From Candidatus Porisulfidus sp. TsSOB (lineage in GTDB: Bacteria; Pseudomonadota; Gammaproteobacteria; Poriferisulfidales; Poriferisulfidaceae), in assembly GCA_002631715.1 (NCBI GenBank), contig MRSX01000002.1, positions 1 through 64,000 of the forward strand: DNA of 64,000 bases, given 5' to 3'. Position 1 is the stretch's first letter. Each line of letters begins with the position of its first letter. Below, piece after piece: positions 1 through 8,447 of this stretch. The notes beneath the pieces were generated by a model. The model saw only the letters and a program-made list of their open reading frames with translations, was not told the origin of the DNA and ran no database searches. The position numbers and the translations under genes are program-made.

Positions 1-1
1 G

Positions 2-1108
2 TTGGGCCCCCAACCGACCCCCGCCATTGCTCAACTGACCCGGGAACTGGATGCCTGCGCCGGCATCGTCATCAGCGCGTCGCACAACCCGCACTACGAC
101 AACGGCATCAAACTGTTCGATGCGGACGGCGCCAAGCTGCCCGATGAGATCGAGCATCGCATCGAAGCGGAACTGGAGAAGCCAATGGACATTGATCCCC
201 GTTCCCTACCCGGCAAAGCCCGTCGGTTCAACGACGCCGGACGCCACTACCTTGATTTTTGCAAGAGCACCGTGCCCGAGGGATTTCGCCTCGGCGGCCT
301 GCGCCTGCTGGTCGACTGCGCACACGGAGCCGCTTACCAACTTGCACCGAAATTGTTCGAGGAACTGGGAGCAGACGTGGTTGCCGTCGGCGTGGAGCCT
401 AACGGGACGAACATCAACGACGGTTGTGGCGCGACCTGTCCGGAATATGTCCGCGCCCAAACCCGTGAACGCCGTGCCACTCTTGGGCTAGCCGTGGATG
501 GTGACGGCGACCGGCTGATCATGGTTGACGAGGACGGCGGAATCGTGGACGGGGACGACCTCTTGTACGTCATCGCCCGCGCCAGGCAGGTTCAAGGCAC
601 CCTGAACGGCGGCGTGGCCGGCACCCAAATGAGTAACCTGGGCCTGGAGAAAGCACTGGCTGCCCTGGAGATTCCGTTTGAACGGGCTGCGGTCGGCGAC
701 CGCTATGTCCAGGAATTGCTGCTGGCCCGCAACTGGCAGCTCGGCGGAGAGACCTCCGGTCACATCATCTGCCGCGACCGGGCCTGCACCGGCGACGCGA
801 TGGTTGCGGCGCTGCAGACACTGGAAGCGCTGCATATTCTCGGTCAACCTCTGTGCCAGGCGCGTTCGGACTTGCAGAAGTATCCGCAGACCATGATCAA
901 TGTACGTTGCCCACGCAACCGTACACCCGGTCCGGCCACGGATGCGGCCGTGCAGAATGCGCGCAATGAATTGGGCGAGCAAGGTCGGGTTCTCCTGCGC
1001 CCCTCCGGGACAGAGCCGGTGTTGCGTGTCATGGTGGAAGGAGAAGATCACGGAAGGGTTGAAGCCCTCGCGCAATCTATCGCCAACTCGATTGACACGG
1101 GTGCCTGA
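2..1108 (+). CDS. glmM: Phosphoglucosamine mutase, 5' end outside the window
   Basis: Interconverts glucosamine-6-phosphate and glucosamine-1-phosphate in the cytoplasm, on the route to UDP-GlcNAc for peptidoglycan and LPS. The visible 368 residues contain the phosphoserine loop ISASHNPHYDNGIK near the start, the metal-binding motif VDGDGDR in the middle and the C-terminal phosphate-binding RPSGTEPVLRVM. Intact GlmM has about 445 residues, so roughly the first 75-80 are missing; the first codon here is only where the window begins. It is followed by tpiA and secG on the same strand, the usual gammaproteobacterial glmM-tpiA-secG order. Confidence 0.97.
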   Translation: MGPQPTPAIAQLTRELDACAGIVISASHNPHYDNGIKLFDADGAKLPDEIEHRIEAELEKPMDIDPRSLPGKARRFNDAGRHYLDFCKSTVPEGFRLGGLRLLVDCAHGAAYQLAPKLFEELGADVVAVGVEPNGTNINDGCGATCPEYVRAQTRERRATLGLAVDGDGDRLIMVDEDGGIVDGDDLLYVIARARQVQGTLNGGVAGTQMSNLGLEKALAALEIPFERAAVGDRYVQELLLARNWQLGGETSGHIICRDRACTGDAMVAALQTLEALHILGQPLCQARSDLQKYPQTMINVRCPRNRTPGPATDAAVQNARNELGEQGRVLLRPSGTEPVLRVMVEGEDHGRVEALAQSIANSIDTGA

Positions 1109-1167
1109 AGGCCGCCCTTTATAATGCCCCTCCGCATTACTCCCTGATAACCACCGGATCTTCTTTC

Positions 1168-1941
1168 ATGGCCCGACCGACCGTCGTCGCCGGCAACTGG
1201 AAAATGCACGGCTCCCGGGACACCGCCCGGACGTTGGCCCGTGCCGTCGTACAGGGCGCCGGAGATGCAACCGATCCGGAGGTTTTGCTCTGCCCTCCGT
1301 TCGTCCATCTGCTTGACGTCCTTGAAGAGACTGCGGAAAGCCCGGTCCAGGTCGGCGCACAGAACGTCTGCGACCAGCCCGAGGGTGCCTTCACCGGCGA
1401 AGTCTCCGTAGCTATGCTGGCCGAACTGGGTTGCTCGCACGCCATCATCGGGCATTCCGAACGCCGTCACGTGTACGGCGAATCTGACGAACTGATCGAG
1501 CGGAAGTTCGCCCTCCTGCACCAGTCGGCGCAACAAGGCGACCCGGACGCGACCCGGGCGATCCTGTGCGTCGGGGAAACCCTGGAGGAACGCGAAGCAG
1601 GACGGACCCTGGACGTAATTCACCGGCAACTGCAGCCGGCCCGAAGCTTCCCGGACGCATTCCCGCGCGCGCTGATCGCCTACGAACCGGTCTGGGCCAT
1701 CGGCACCGGCGTCGCGGCCACCCCGGACATGGCGCAGGAAGTGCACGCCGCCATCCGGGCGCACTTGGAGCAGGAGCTTGGAGTCGCCGCGCAGGACACG
1801 GTCGTGCTGTACGGCGGCAGCGTCAAGGCGGCCAACGCGTCGGAATTGTTCTCCATGCCGGATATCGACGGCGGCCTAGTCGGCGGCGCTTCCCTGAAGG
1901 CCGACGAGTTCCTGTCCATCTGTCAGGCCGTGCGAAAATAA
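1168..1941 (+). CDS. tpiA: Triosephosphate isomerase
   Basis: Interconverts dihydroxyacetone phosphate and glyceraldehyde-3-phosphate in glycolysis and gluconeogenesis. The 257-aa length is normal. It starts with the family N-terminus VVAGNWKMHG, has the electrophilic histidine region IIGHSERR near residue 95, the catalytic glutamate in YEPVWAIGTG near 170, and the phosphate-binding YGGSVKAAN near 212. The ATG at 1168 is chosen because the protein then begins a few residues before the conserved NWKM segment. It lies 59 bases after glmM and 4 bases before secG, so it is probably cotranscribed with both. Confidence 0.98.
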   Translation: MARPTVVAGNWKMHGSRDTARTLARAVVQGAGDATDPEVLLCPPFVHLLDVLEETAESPVQVGAQNVCDQPEGAFTGEVSVAMLAELGCSHAIIGHSERRHVYGESDELIERKFALLHQSAQQGDPDATRAILCVGETLEEREAGRTLDVIHRQLQPARSFPDAFPRALIAYEPVWAIGTGVAATPDMAQEVHAAIRAHLEQELGVAAQDTVVLYGGSVKAANASELFSMPDIDGGLVGGASLKADEFLSICQAVRK

Positions 1942-1945
1942 GCGC

Positions 1946-2314
1946 ATGTACACCATTCTTCTCATCACCGCGATTCTGCTGTCGCTGAGCATCGTCGGCT
2001 TGGTGCTGCTGCAGCACGGCCGGGGCGCGGATACCGGCGCAGCATTCGGTGGCGGCGCCTCCGGCTCCGTTTTCGGCGCACGCGGAAGCGCAACCTTTCT
2101 CAGCCGAGTCACCGCCGTCGTGGTCGCATTGTTTTTCATCAACTGCCTGGCACTGGCGTGGATCGTCAAAACCGCACCACCCGAGCAGAGTCTCATGGGG
2201 CGAATTGCCGTACCGGAGGCCGAACAGGCTCTTCCTGAACCAAACATCCCGGAACAGCCGGTTATTTTGGAATCTGAACCGGAATTGGGTCCAGCCGGAG
2301 AAATTCCTGAGTAA
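1946..2314 (+). CDS. secG: Protein translocase subunit SecG
   Basis: Small inner-membrane subunit of the SecYEG translocon that assists preprotein export. The 122-aa protein has two hydrophobic helices (about residues 1-22 and 50-74) separated by the conserved glycine- and alanine-rich loop LLQHGRGADTGAAFGGGASG, followed by an acidic, proline-rich cytoplasmic tail. It starts 4 bases after tpiA. A tRNA-Leu(GAG) gene follows 34 bases later, as in many gammaproteobacteria where secG and leuU are neighbours. Confidence 0.96.
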   Translation: MYTILLITAILLSLSIVGLVLLQHGRGADTGAAFGGGASGSVFGARGSATFLSRVTAVVVALFFINCLALAWIVKTAPPEQSLMGRIAVPEAEQALPEPNIPEQPVILESEPELGPAGEIPE

Positions 2315-2348
2315 GATTTGGCGCGTTTTGCGATAATGCGCAGACAGT

Positions 2349-2434
2349 GCCGATGTGGTGGAATTTGGTAGACACGCTGTCTTGAGGGGGCAGTGGCGCA
2401 AGCCGTGCCGGTTCGAGTCCGGCCATCGGCACCA
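2349..2434 (+). tRNA. tRNA-Leu, anticodon GAG
   Basis: The acceptor stem GCCGATG (2349-2355) pairs with CATCGGC (2424-2430), and the 3' ACCA is encoded (2431-2434). The anticodon stem CTGTC/GGCAG encloses the loop TTGAGGG, giving anticodon GAG. There is a long variable arm, as expected for leucine tRNAs, and a normal T-arm GGTTCGAGTCC. The gene is intact although the AT-rich island begins directly after it, which fits an element that integrated at the tRNA 3' end and rebuilt it. Confidence 0.97.
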
Positions 2435-2436
2435 TT
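2412..2436 (+). repeat. Left attachment repeat (attL-like), 3' end of tRNA-Leu
   Basis: The last 23 bases of the tRNA plus two flanking bases recur in direct orientation at 17866-17889. Aligned over 25 columns, 22 are identical, with two G-to-A differences and one missing G. The left copy is the functional tRNA end and is therefore under selection; the right copy is not, which explains the drift. tRNA 3' ends are classic targets of tyrosine-recombinase elements. Confidence 0.8.
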
Positions 2437-2533
2437 TGAACTGTCCGACAACATCCAAGAAATTCAGAAAAGTCTGATAAAAATCTGAATAACAGTGCTT
2501 AGTGGGCACCGTCAATGATCCGTCAACGATGCA

Positions 2534-2564
2534 GTGGAATTATCGGGACAGGCCCGAATTCCAC
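2534..2564. terminator. Hairpin after the island operon, possible terminator
   Basis: GTGGAAT (2534-2540) pairs with ATTCCAC (2558-2564) and TCGGG (2543-2547) with CCCGA (2553-2557), leaving a two-base bulge and a five-base loop. It sits 3 bases beyond the stop of the last island gene, between the minus-strand operon and the plus-strand tRNA. No run of T follows on either side, so an intrinsic terminator is only plausible. Confidence 0.45.
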
Positions 2565-2566
2565 AC

Positions 2567-3709
2567 TTAATCGCGAAGCGTCTTAGCTTTTACAGAGATT
2601 ACGGCTGCAATAATTAGCGCCATACTTGCCATGAGAAAAGACAAAGAAAACGATTTGCTCACATCATAGGTCTCGTTGGCAACCAGCGGACCCGCAATCT
2701 GGCCTATTCCAAATGAAGTAGTCATGATTGCCATGAGGTTACCTCGTGCTTCATGAGATATTTGCAGTGCTATTGATTTAGCAATAGTAACAAATCCCAT
2801 AAATGTGCCACCAACCAAGAGCGCACTACACAAATAACTGGATAATGTTTGACTGAATACTGGAAGCGCTACACCGATCGATTGGATAATTAAATTAATA
2901 AATAACGAATTTCTTGAGCCCAGTTTAGCTTGAACCCCATGCCAAAAAAAACATGAGAACATCGCTCCTAATCCAAACACTGCCCATATGTGAATACCGA
3001 TTCCAATGCCCAAGTCATCCTTGATTATCAAGGGAAGATAAGTGGCGGTAATGATATAACCAAACCCTGCTAACCCATAAATTAAAACTAGTTTCCACTT
3101 ATCAAATACTTCTGCACTGTGAATGTCTGTATAGATTTGGTCTGCGGTCTTTCCCACTGAATCCATTTTCATCAGCAAAATACAAGGTATCCCAATTAGC
3201 AAACCCGCTCCGCCTAGCAAGAACCATAATTTCGCACTACCCAATCCAAAATGCTGACCTAGAGCGATTAATTCTGCCGAAATTAAAATTCCAAACCCAA
3301 TACCTGCGTATAAAATTGGCGAAGCACGATTATCCCCTTTGTACTGCAATAGCCATGATGAGGCGCCAACCATTGCAGTGGCGCTGAACACACCTGAAAG
3401 GCCACGCATGGCAATCAAGAACCACACGTTTTGGGACACAGCCAAAAACGCAATTGTCAATGCGGTACCTAAAATCGAATAAAGACACAACTTAAACGAG
3501 TCATTAGGGTGCGTATTAATAGCTAACAATGCACCAAGCAAATATCCTGCGTAGTTTGCAGATGCCGCATAGGAGCCCCCATCTAGTGTCAACGATCCTT
3601 CATCAGCCATTACAGGAAAAATGCCTGTAAAACAAAAACGTCCAAAACCCATTCCTATGGCCAATATCAATGCAGCATAAACTGCAGACCTGGATGCAAG
3701 TAAATTCAC
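2567..3709 (-). CDS. MFS transporter, YbfB/YjiJ type
   Basis: A 380-aa integral membrane protein with about twelve hydrophobic segments. The N-terminal segment has the pattern GMGFGRFCFTGIFPVM, typical of the YbfB/YjiJ group of major facilitator transporters (usually written GxGxGRFxYTPxLP). Substrates of this group are poorly known. It is the last gene of the island array, 29 bases after the GST gene; the start is GTG with no clear ribosome binding site. From context it may import the pathway's substrate or export a product; this is inference. Its AT-rich codons match the rest of the island. Confidence 0.85.
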   Translation of the reverse strand: MNLLASRSAVYAALILAIGMGFGRFCFTGIFPVMADEGSLTLDGGSYAASANYAGYLLGALLAINTHPNDSFKLCLYSILGTALTIAFLAVSQNVWFLIAMRGLSGVFSATAMVGASSWLLQYKGDNRASPILYAGIGFGILISAELIALGQHFGLGSAKLWFLLGGAGLLIGIPCILLMKMDSVGKTADQIYTDIHSAEVFDKWKLVLIYGLAGFGYIITATYLPLIIKDDLGIGIGIHIWAVFGLGAMFSCFFWHGVQAKLGSRNSLFINLIIQSIGVALPVFSQTLSSYLCSALLVGGTFMGFVTIAKSIALQISHEARGNLMAIMTTSFGIGQIAGPLVANETYDVSKSFSLSFLMASMALIIAAVISVKAKTLRD

Positions 3710-3738
3710 AAAAGAAAGTTTTTTAGAGTAGAGTTTTT

Positions 3739-4401
3739 CTAGCTAATATGGGATGACAAGTATCCGTCGAAACCTGTAATTTGATCTTTATACTGGGTGG
3801 GGAAATCTGATTCTATTGATTCTTGTACGGCGCTTGATCCAAGAATCGTGTCTGACCAGCTTGAAAGCTTTTTAAAACTCTGAGAATTAAATATTGGAAT
3901 AATATTATTTATGATTTCATATCGTATCAGTAATGGAGCATATGCGGCATCTACAAGCGAGAATTGTTCGCCATTAAAAAATGGCTGATTATTCAAAGCA
4001 TTCTCTACCAAATGTAGTTTACTAATGATTTGATCAGCTTGCTCTTTAAACTCTTTTTCTGTTTTTTTTAAAAGCAGCATGTACTGATCTACAATGCATG
4101 TAGATCCAAATTCAATCCATGCGCGATTGTATGCCAACTGGAGCGGGTTTTCTGGCCGTAACTTGATTGGTGCAACATCATCTATGTACTCACAGATAAC
4201 CGTTGATTCAAACAGGACATCTTTTTCACCTATCTTTAGAAGCGGAACTTTTTTTAATGGTGAGATTTTATTAAACCAGCCTGGTGGATTCTCCAAGTCC
4301 ACGTTAGTGATTTTATAGTTTATGTTTTTATGATTTAAGACTATCACCGCCCTTTGTACAAAGGGACATAGTTTTAAGCTGATTAATTCTAGTTCTTCCA
4401 A
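3739..4401 (-). CDS. Glutathione S-transferase family protein
   Basis: A 220-aa protein with an N-terminal thioredoxin-like domain (residues 1-80) and an all-helical C-terminal domain. SLKLCPFVQRA holds a cysteine at position 12 where omega- or SspA-like GSTs carry theirs. KVPLL supplies the cis-proline, and ESTVICEYI is the usual glutathione-binding Glu-Ser pair. A cysteine-type GST more often performs thiol-disulfide exchange or reductive deglutathionylation than classical conjugation. The start is TTG at 4401 and no good ribosome binding site is visible. It lies 49 bases after the GMC gene. It could handle a glutathione or coenzyme M adduct in the island pathway; that role is inferred. Confidence 0.85.
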   Translation of the reverse strand: MEELELISLKLCPFVQRAVIVLNHKNINYKITNVDLENPPGWFNKISPLKKVPLLKIGEKDVLFESTVICEYIDDVAPIKLRPENPLQLAYNRAWIEFGSTCIVDQYMLLLKKTEKEFKEQADQIISKLHLVENALNNQPFFNGEQFSLVDAAYAPLLIRYEIINNIIPIFNSQSFKKLSSWSDTILGSSAVQESIESDFPTQYKDQITGFDGYLSSHIS

Positions 4402-4450
4402 TTTTCTTTTTGTAAATTATTTAATGCACAAAAATTGCATGCAATTTCTA

Positions 4451-5953
4451 TTATGCCAATGCCATATTTTCCTCTTTCCGAATTTGAGTGTCTTTGAGTT
4501 TGGTTCCAATAAGATGCTTTGCCAGCCTCTTGCTTTGCCCAATAATTGTAAGTGTCGGAGGGCGTACCAGGGGTAATGGGAAAGTGCTCGCATCCGAGAC
4601 ATATAAGTTATCAAATGCAAAGGTTTTTAGATCGGAATCCAAGTGATCACCTATACGTACTGTTGCACATGGATGTGTCCCTCTTGGGGGGTTCCAAAAA
4701 ATAGTATTTGGATCACATCCCGCTTTCATAAGAATACTTTTGCTAGTACTGAACCCAATGTTTGCCCGTAGGAAATCATCATGCAACAAAGGCATACTGA
4801 TCTGTCCATCCGGTGCCACATAGCCTTTAAGACCTTCTTTTATCTTAACCATAATTCCTAGCATGCGCGGAAACTTGGGCACTTTCTTTAAATGCCTCCA
4901 ACCTTTGTAATATTGAGTAAGCGCAAATAGCCCAAATGGCTGAGTGAGTGTCGAATACATCAAACCATTCTCATCGTCACAATAGCTGATCGTCATAGGT
5001 GGATCACCAGTATTTCCTTTCTCTTTGATGACACCATATACAACAAATGTAGTATCTACACCCAGTGCATCTCCAGCATTATGAATGCCTGAATTTTGCA
5101 AAATTCTAGGTGTGCCAATTCCTCCAGCACAAACAATAACGACCTGGCCATTCAGTCTGAATCTTTTCCCGTGTACTTCAGCACATACTCCGGTTGCCAC
5201 GCCATCTTCAATCTCAACATTGTGAACGTTACACTCGGTAATAACGGACGCACCGGCCTCAATAGCTTGATCCAAATATTCATTTGCAGTCCACTTACCT
5301 CCACATCGACAACCAAACATGCATTTGTCTCCGCAATCTAATTCAGAGTAACACCGCGTTGGATGAATGAATTTTGTTTGGGGCACCCAGTCCATGCCCA
5401 GATCCCTGCCTGCTTCTCCAATACGTTGTGATGCAGCGCCAGTGAGTTCTTCAGGTAACGCCTCAATCCGAAGCTCATCAATGGTTTCGTTAACTTCAGA
5501 CTCTATATCTACACCCGTTTTATCAAACCACCAAGACGGAGGACCTGAAGCAGCACTTGCAAACATGTTGGTTGCCCCCCCAGTAAGCATCGGGCGGACA
5601 ATTGTTACTCCTTCCTTAGATTTTAAAAAGCCACGCTTTTCGGTGTAGATAAAAGGTCCTGCGACAGTTCCGTAATACCATTTATTTCGATGATCCTTCC
5701 CATACTCCAGTACGACTACTTTTTTTCCTGCCCTTGCCAGTTCTCTTGCAACAGCTGATCCTCCCGGGCCACTTCCAACAATTACGGCATCATATTTCTT
5801 GCTGTTAATATCATCGGCCAAATCCATAACATTTTGTACCGGTTCGATCGGTGAAGGGTGTTTTCTTTTTAAAGAATTTTCATCAAAACCCTCTCGTTTT
5901 AATCGGGTAGAATTTTTTAGGTCTTCTACAGTCCCTAACTCATAATGTTTCAT
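4451..5953 (-). CDS. GMC-family FAD-dependent alcohol dehydrogenase with a cysteine cluster
   Basis: A 500-aa glucose-methanol-choline oxidoreductase. The FAD-binding motif is VIVGSGPGGSAVARELARAG at residues 57-76. The C-terminal signature DNLYVSDASTFPLPLVRPPTLTI follows the catalytic-His region RGTHPCATVRIG (His427), but the usual NPT has become PPT. Residues 201-217 hold five cysteines (C201, C207, C211, C215, C217), a pattern like the cysteine-rich insert of some long-chain alcohol oxidases and possibly an Fe-S or metal site. Family members oxidise alcohols to aldehydes or ketones with FAD. The ATG at 5953 is preferred; a TTG at 6019 would overlap the upstream aldehyde dehydrogenase gene. 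Its position beside an acylating aldehyde dehydrogenase suggests consecutive alcohol-to-thioester oxidation. No export signal is evident, so it is probably cytoplasmic. Confidence 0.88.
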   Translation of the reverse strand: MKHYELGTVEDLKNSTRLKREGFDENSLKRKHPSPIEPVQNVMDLADDINSKKYDAVIVGSGPGGSAVARELARAGKKVVVLEYGKDHRNKWYYGTVAGPFIYTEKRGFLKSKEGVTIVRPMLTGGATNMFASAASGPPSWWFDKTGVDIESEVNETIDELRIEALPEELTGAASQRIGEAGRDLGMDWVPQTKFIHPTRCYSELDCGDKCMFGCRCGGKWTANEYLDQAIEAGASVITECNVHNVEIEDGVATGVCAEVHGKRFRLNGQVVIVCAGGIGTPRILQNSGIHNAGDALGVDTTFVVYGVIKEKGNTGDPPMTISYCDDENGLMYSTLTQPFGLFALTQYYKGWRHLKKVPKFPRMLGIMVKIKEGLKGYVAPDGQISMPLLHDDFLRANIGFSTSKSILMKAGCDPNTIFWNPPRGTHPCATVRIGDHLDSDLKTFAFDNLYVSDASTFPLPLVRPPTLTIIGQSKRLAKHLIGTKLKDTQIRKEENMALA

Positions 5954-5997
5954 GTCATGCACCCATGTATAGCTGATAAAATCCCAATAACTGATTC

Positions 5998-7443
5998 TTA
6001 CTTGCCATATTTGTTCCAATAATTTTCAAACAGTTCCTCTTCGTTAAACGCACGAGGACGTACTGGACGTGAAACCCAAGTTACATTCATAAAGTTTCTA
6101 ACATTGACATTTTCGGTTGTGATATTCCCTCCCCATGTCCCACAGGAAAGTGACAATGTATAGGGCAATCCGTTTCTGGGACTGCCTGCTCCTTCATTAA
6201 GATTTTGATTCACGATGACTCTTGCTGTTTTTGTATTTAAGGCAACATAGTTGATGTTTGCTTCAGATTGTGAATGTATTCCGCATGTATGCCCCAAGCC
6301 CTGATAATTCGTAATTCTATTTACGACATCTACCGCATTTTCGATTTTACCCGAATATTGATAGACGGCTAAAACAACGGACAGTTTTTCTCCAGAGAAC
6401 GGATGGCCTTCTCCAATTCCGGTTTCTTCTACTAACAGAAAGCTTTTGCCAGGCTGAATATCAATTTGTGCCTTCTTTGCAATTGACTCTGCAGATTTCG
6501 CGATGATTTCAGGAGATGGGATATGGGCATCTTTTGGCCACATAATTTTTTCAAGGCTATTTTTATCTGCTTTATTACATAAATAACCACCAAGTTCTAT
6601 CAACTTGTCTACTAGTACTTTGTAGATATCTTGATGAACTACTATGGCGTTATCCGCCAAGCAGCTGGTTGCAAAATCAAATGTCTTTGCCTTTGCAATC
6701 ATATCAGCGGCATCGTTGAGGTCTGCGGTTTCATCCACTATATGCACCGCATTCCCTACGCCTACTCCATATGCAGGTTTCCCTGAGCTGTATGCGGCTT
6801 TCACCATATTCATGCCCCCCGTTGCCACGATGAGATCTACATTTTCCATTAGCACTTTTGTTTTTTGAATTGAAGGGCTGGTTATCACTTGTGCCAGGTC
6901 TTCAGGAGCACCAACGCGAGTACAACCTTCTCGTATGCATTCGACTACTCTAGCTGAACTTCTTTTTGTCCTTGGGTGTGGCGCTATGATCAACGCGTTT
7001 CTTGCTTTAATCGCGCCTAATGCTTTGACGGGCGGCGTTGCATCAGGGCCTGTTGCCGGAATAAGTGCACCAATTACACCCACGGGTTTAGCGAGCTTTG
7101 TTATTCCGGTCTCAGGGTCCTCTTCAACTACGCCAACAGTCTTGATTGAACGCATATCCGCCAATGTTCCTATTACGCGATTGTAGATCTTTGTTACTTT
7201 ATCAGCGTAATTTCCAAACTCACCCTCATCAACAGCCATGCGTGCCAATTCTTCTCTATTTTTGATAACGCTCCAGGCAATTGATGTCACTAATTCATCT
7301 ACTTGTTCTTGCGTATAGGAATTTACTTGCAATTGTGCAAATCTGGCATTCTCTACCAATTTTAAAATTTCGCGCTCATCGCTATCCGTCGACATTGCAC
7401 TTGTTTGCAAATCAGGAATAGTTGTAGTTTTAACTTCTGTCAT
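5998..7443 (-). CDS. CoA-acylating aldehyde dehydrogenase (sulfoacetaldehyde/acetaldehyde dehydrogenase type)
   Basis: A 481-aa aldehyde dehydrogenase-superfamily protein of the acylating branch. The catalytic cysteine is C261 in FDFATSCLADNAIV, the place of TSC(S/A)SEN in acylating enzymes. The N-terminal half carries the NAD-binding Rossmann region (PVGVIGALIPATGPDATPP, residues 120-138), and the C-terminal part has CGTWGGNITTENVN. Such enzymes convert an aldehyde, NAD(P)+ and CoA to an acyl-CoA. The overall pattern reminds me of sulfoacetaldehyde dehydrogenase SauS and of PduP/EutE-like enzymes, but the substrate cannot be fixed from sequence. It starts 11 bases after the PLP gene, so it is in the same operon as coenzyme M synthesis. 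It might oxidise an aldehyde still attached to CoM, or recycle sulfoacetaldehyde. Confidence 0.87.
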   Translation of the reverse strand: MTEVKTTTIPDLQTSAMSTDSDEREILKLVENARFAQLQVNSYTQEQVDELVTSIAWSVIKNREELARMAVDEGEFGNYADKVTKIYNRVIGTLADMRSIKTVGVVEEDPETGITKLAKPVGVIGALIPATGPDATPPVKALGAIKARNALIIAPHPRTKRSSARVVECIREGCTRVGAPEDLAQVITSPSIQKTKVLMENVDLIVATGGMNMVKAAYSSGKPAYGVGVGNAVHIVDETADLNDAADMIAKAKTFDFATSCLADNAIVVHQDIYKVLVDKLIELGGYLCNKADKNSLEKIMWPKDAHIPSPEIIAKSAESIAKKAQIDIQPGKSFLLVEETGIGEGHPFSGEKLSVVLAVYQYSGKIENAVDVVNRITNYQGLGHTCGIHSQSEANINYVALNTKTARVIVNQNLNEGAGSPRNGLPYTLSLSCGTWGGNITTENVNVRNFMNVTWVSRPVRPRAFNEEELFENYWNKYGK

Positions 7444-7454
7444 TTGTTGACCTA

Positions 7455-8447
7455 CTAACTAAACAAAACGGGCTCTCCTCCTGTATGTAAAAACACAGCT
7501 GTTTTAATGTCCTTGTAGAAACCATTATTTATTAAATCTGAAAGTCCAGCAAATGCTTTTCCTGTATACGTCGGATCAAAAAAAACACCTTGCTTGATTG
7601 CAACATCTTTAATTGTTTGATTCCCTTCAATACTTGGTATCCCGTATCCATCACCAATGTAGCCCTCACGGATTACTATCTCCTCCAAATTTATGTTTAC
7701 TGCAACATTCAATACTATGGCGGCTTGTTGTACCAAATTATGAACAATTTCCTTTAACTCCTTGGCAGGCCGACTCACAGTAAAGCCTTCGATTCGCCAA
7801 GGATGGTCATACAAGATTCGTGCGAGTACCCAACCAGCTATAGTCCCTCCAGAACCCACTGCAAGCGTTACAAGATCGACATTTATCTCTTTGCTTTGGC
7901 ACTGCTCAAATAATTCCTTCGCCGCAAACATGTGAGCGATTACCCCTAGTGCACATGCTCCTCCTCGCGGGATTGAATAAGGAAGAGCATCACCATGCAT
8001 CAGTTCTTGCTCAACAAGTCGGATCATTGTATCCACCGAACTTCGATCAGTATCGTGTGTAAATCTGGTTTCTGCTCCCAACAATTTGGTCAGGTAATAA
8101 TTGCCCGTAACTTCTTTGGGGGGGCTGCCCCAGTAGATAGCAATACAATTCAGATTTAAATAAGCTGCCACTGCTGCCGTTGCACGTACATGATTGGATT
8201 GCACACCCGCACCTGTAATTAACGTTTTCGACCCCCTCTTTAATGCGTCTGCCGCTATGTATTCAAGTGCCCTGACTTTATTTCCCCCATAACCAAATTC
8301 GATTAGGTCATCGCGTTTAACCCATAGCTCAATGTCATTGAAATTTTTTTCCAGTTTTTTAAACCGCTGCAAAGGAGTGGGAAACTGCGCGAACTCACAA
8401 CGGCTGATTTTCGGCAAGTCATCAGATGCGAGTGTTTGAGTACTCAT
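7455..8447 (-). CDS. PLP enzyme of the D-cysteine desulfhydrase/ACC deaminase family, XcbE-like
   Basis: A 330-aa fold-type II PLP enzyme. The Schiff-base lysine is K57 in GYGGNKVRAL, followed by TGAGVQSNHVRATAA, the phosphate/carboxylate-binding region of D-cysteine desulfhydrase and ACC deaminase; VGSGGTIAGW is the glycine-rich PLP phosphate loop. Simple family members release sulfide from cysteine. In Xanthobacter coenzyme M biosynthesis an enzyme of this family (XcbE1) acts at the thiolation step, and here the gene follows the ComA and two aspartase/fumarase genes in the same order. Its ATG overlaps the preceding stop by 4 bases (ATGA), suggesting translational coupling. The CoM role comes from context; plain desulfhydrase activity is the alternative. 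Confidence 0.87.
   Translation of the reverse strand: MSTQTLASDDLPKISRCEFAQFPTPLQRFKKLEKNFNDIELWVKRDDLIEFGYGGNKVRALEYIAADALKRGSKTLITGAGVQSNHVRATAAVAAYLNLNCIAIYWGSPPKEVTGNYYLTKLLGAETRFTHDTDRSSVDTMIRLVEQELMHGDALPYSIPRGGACALGVIAHMFAAKELFEQCQSKEINVDLVTLAVGSGGTIAGWVLARILYDHPWRIEGFTVSRPAKELKEIVHNLVQQAAIVLNVAVNINLEEIVIREGYIGDGYGIPSIEGNQTIKDVAIKQGVFFDPTYTGKAFAGLSDLINNGFYKDIKTAVFLHTGGEPVLFS

Noticed and set aside
1823-2515. Minus-strand frame running across tpiA, secG and the tRNA
   Set aside because: It includes the translated tRNA gene, a well-known source of false proteins.
2534-2564. Intrinsic terminator of the tRNA-Leu transcript
   Set aside because: The hairpin is 100 bases away and has no T run; kept only as a possible terminator of the opposite operon.
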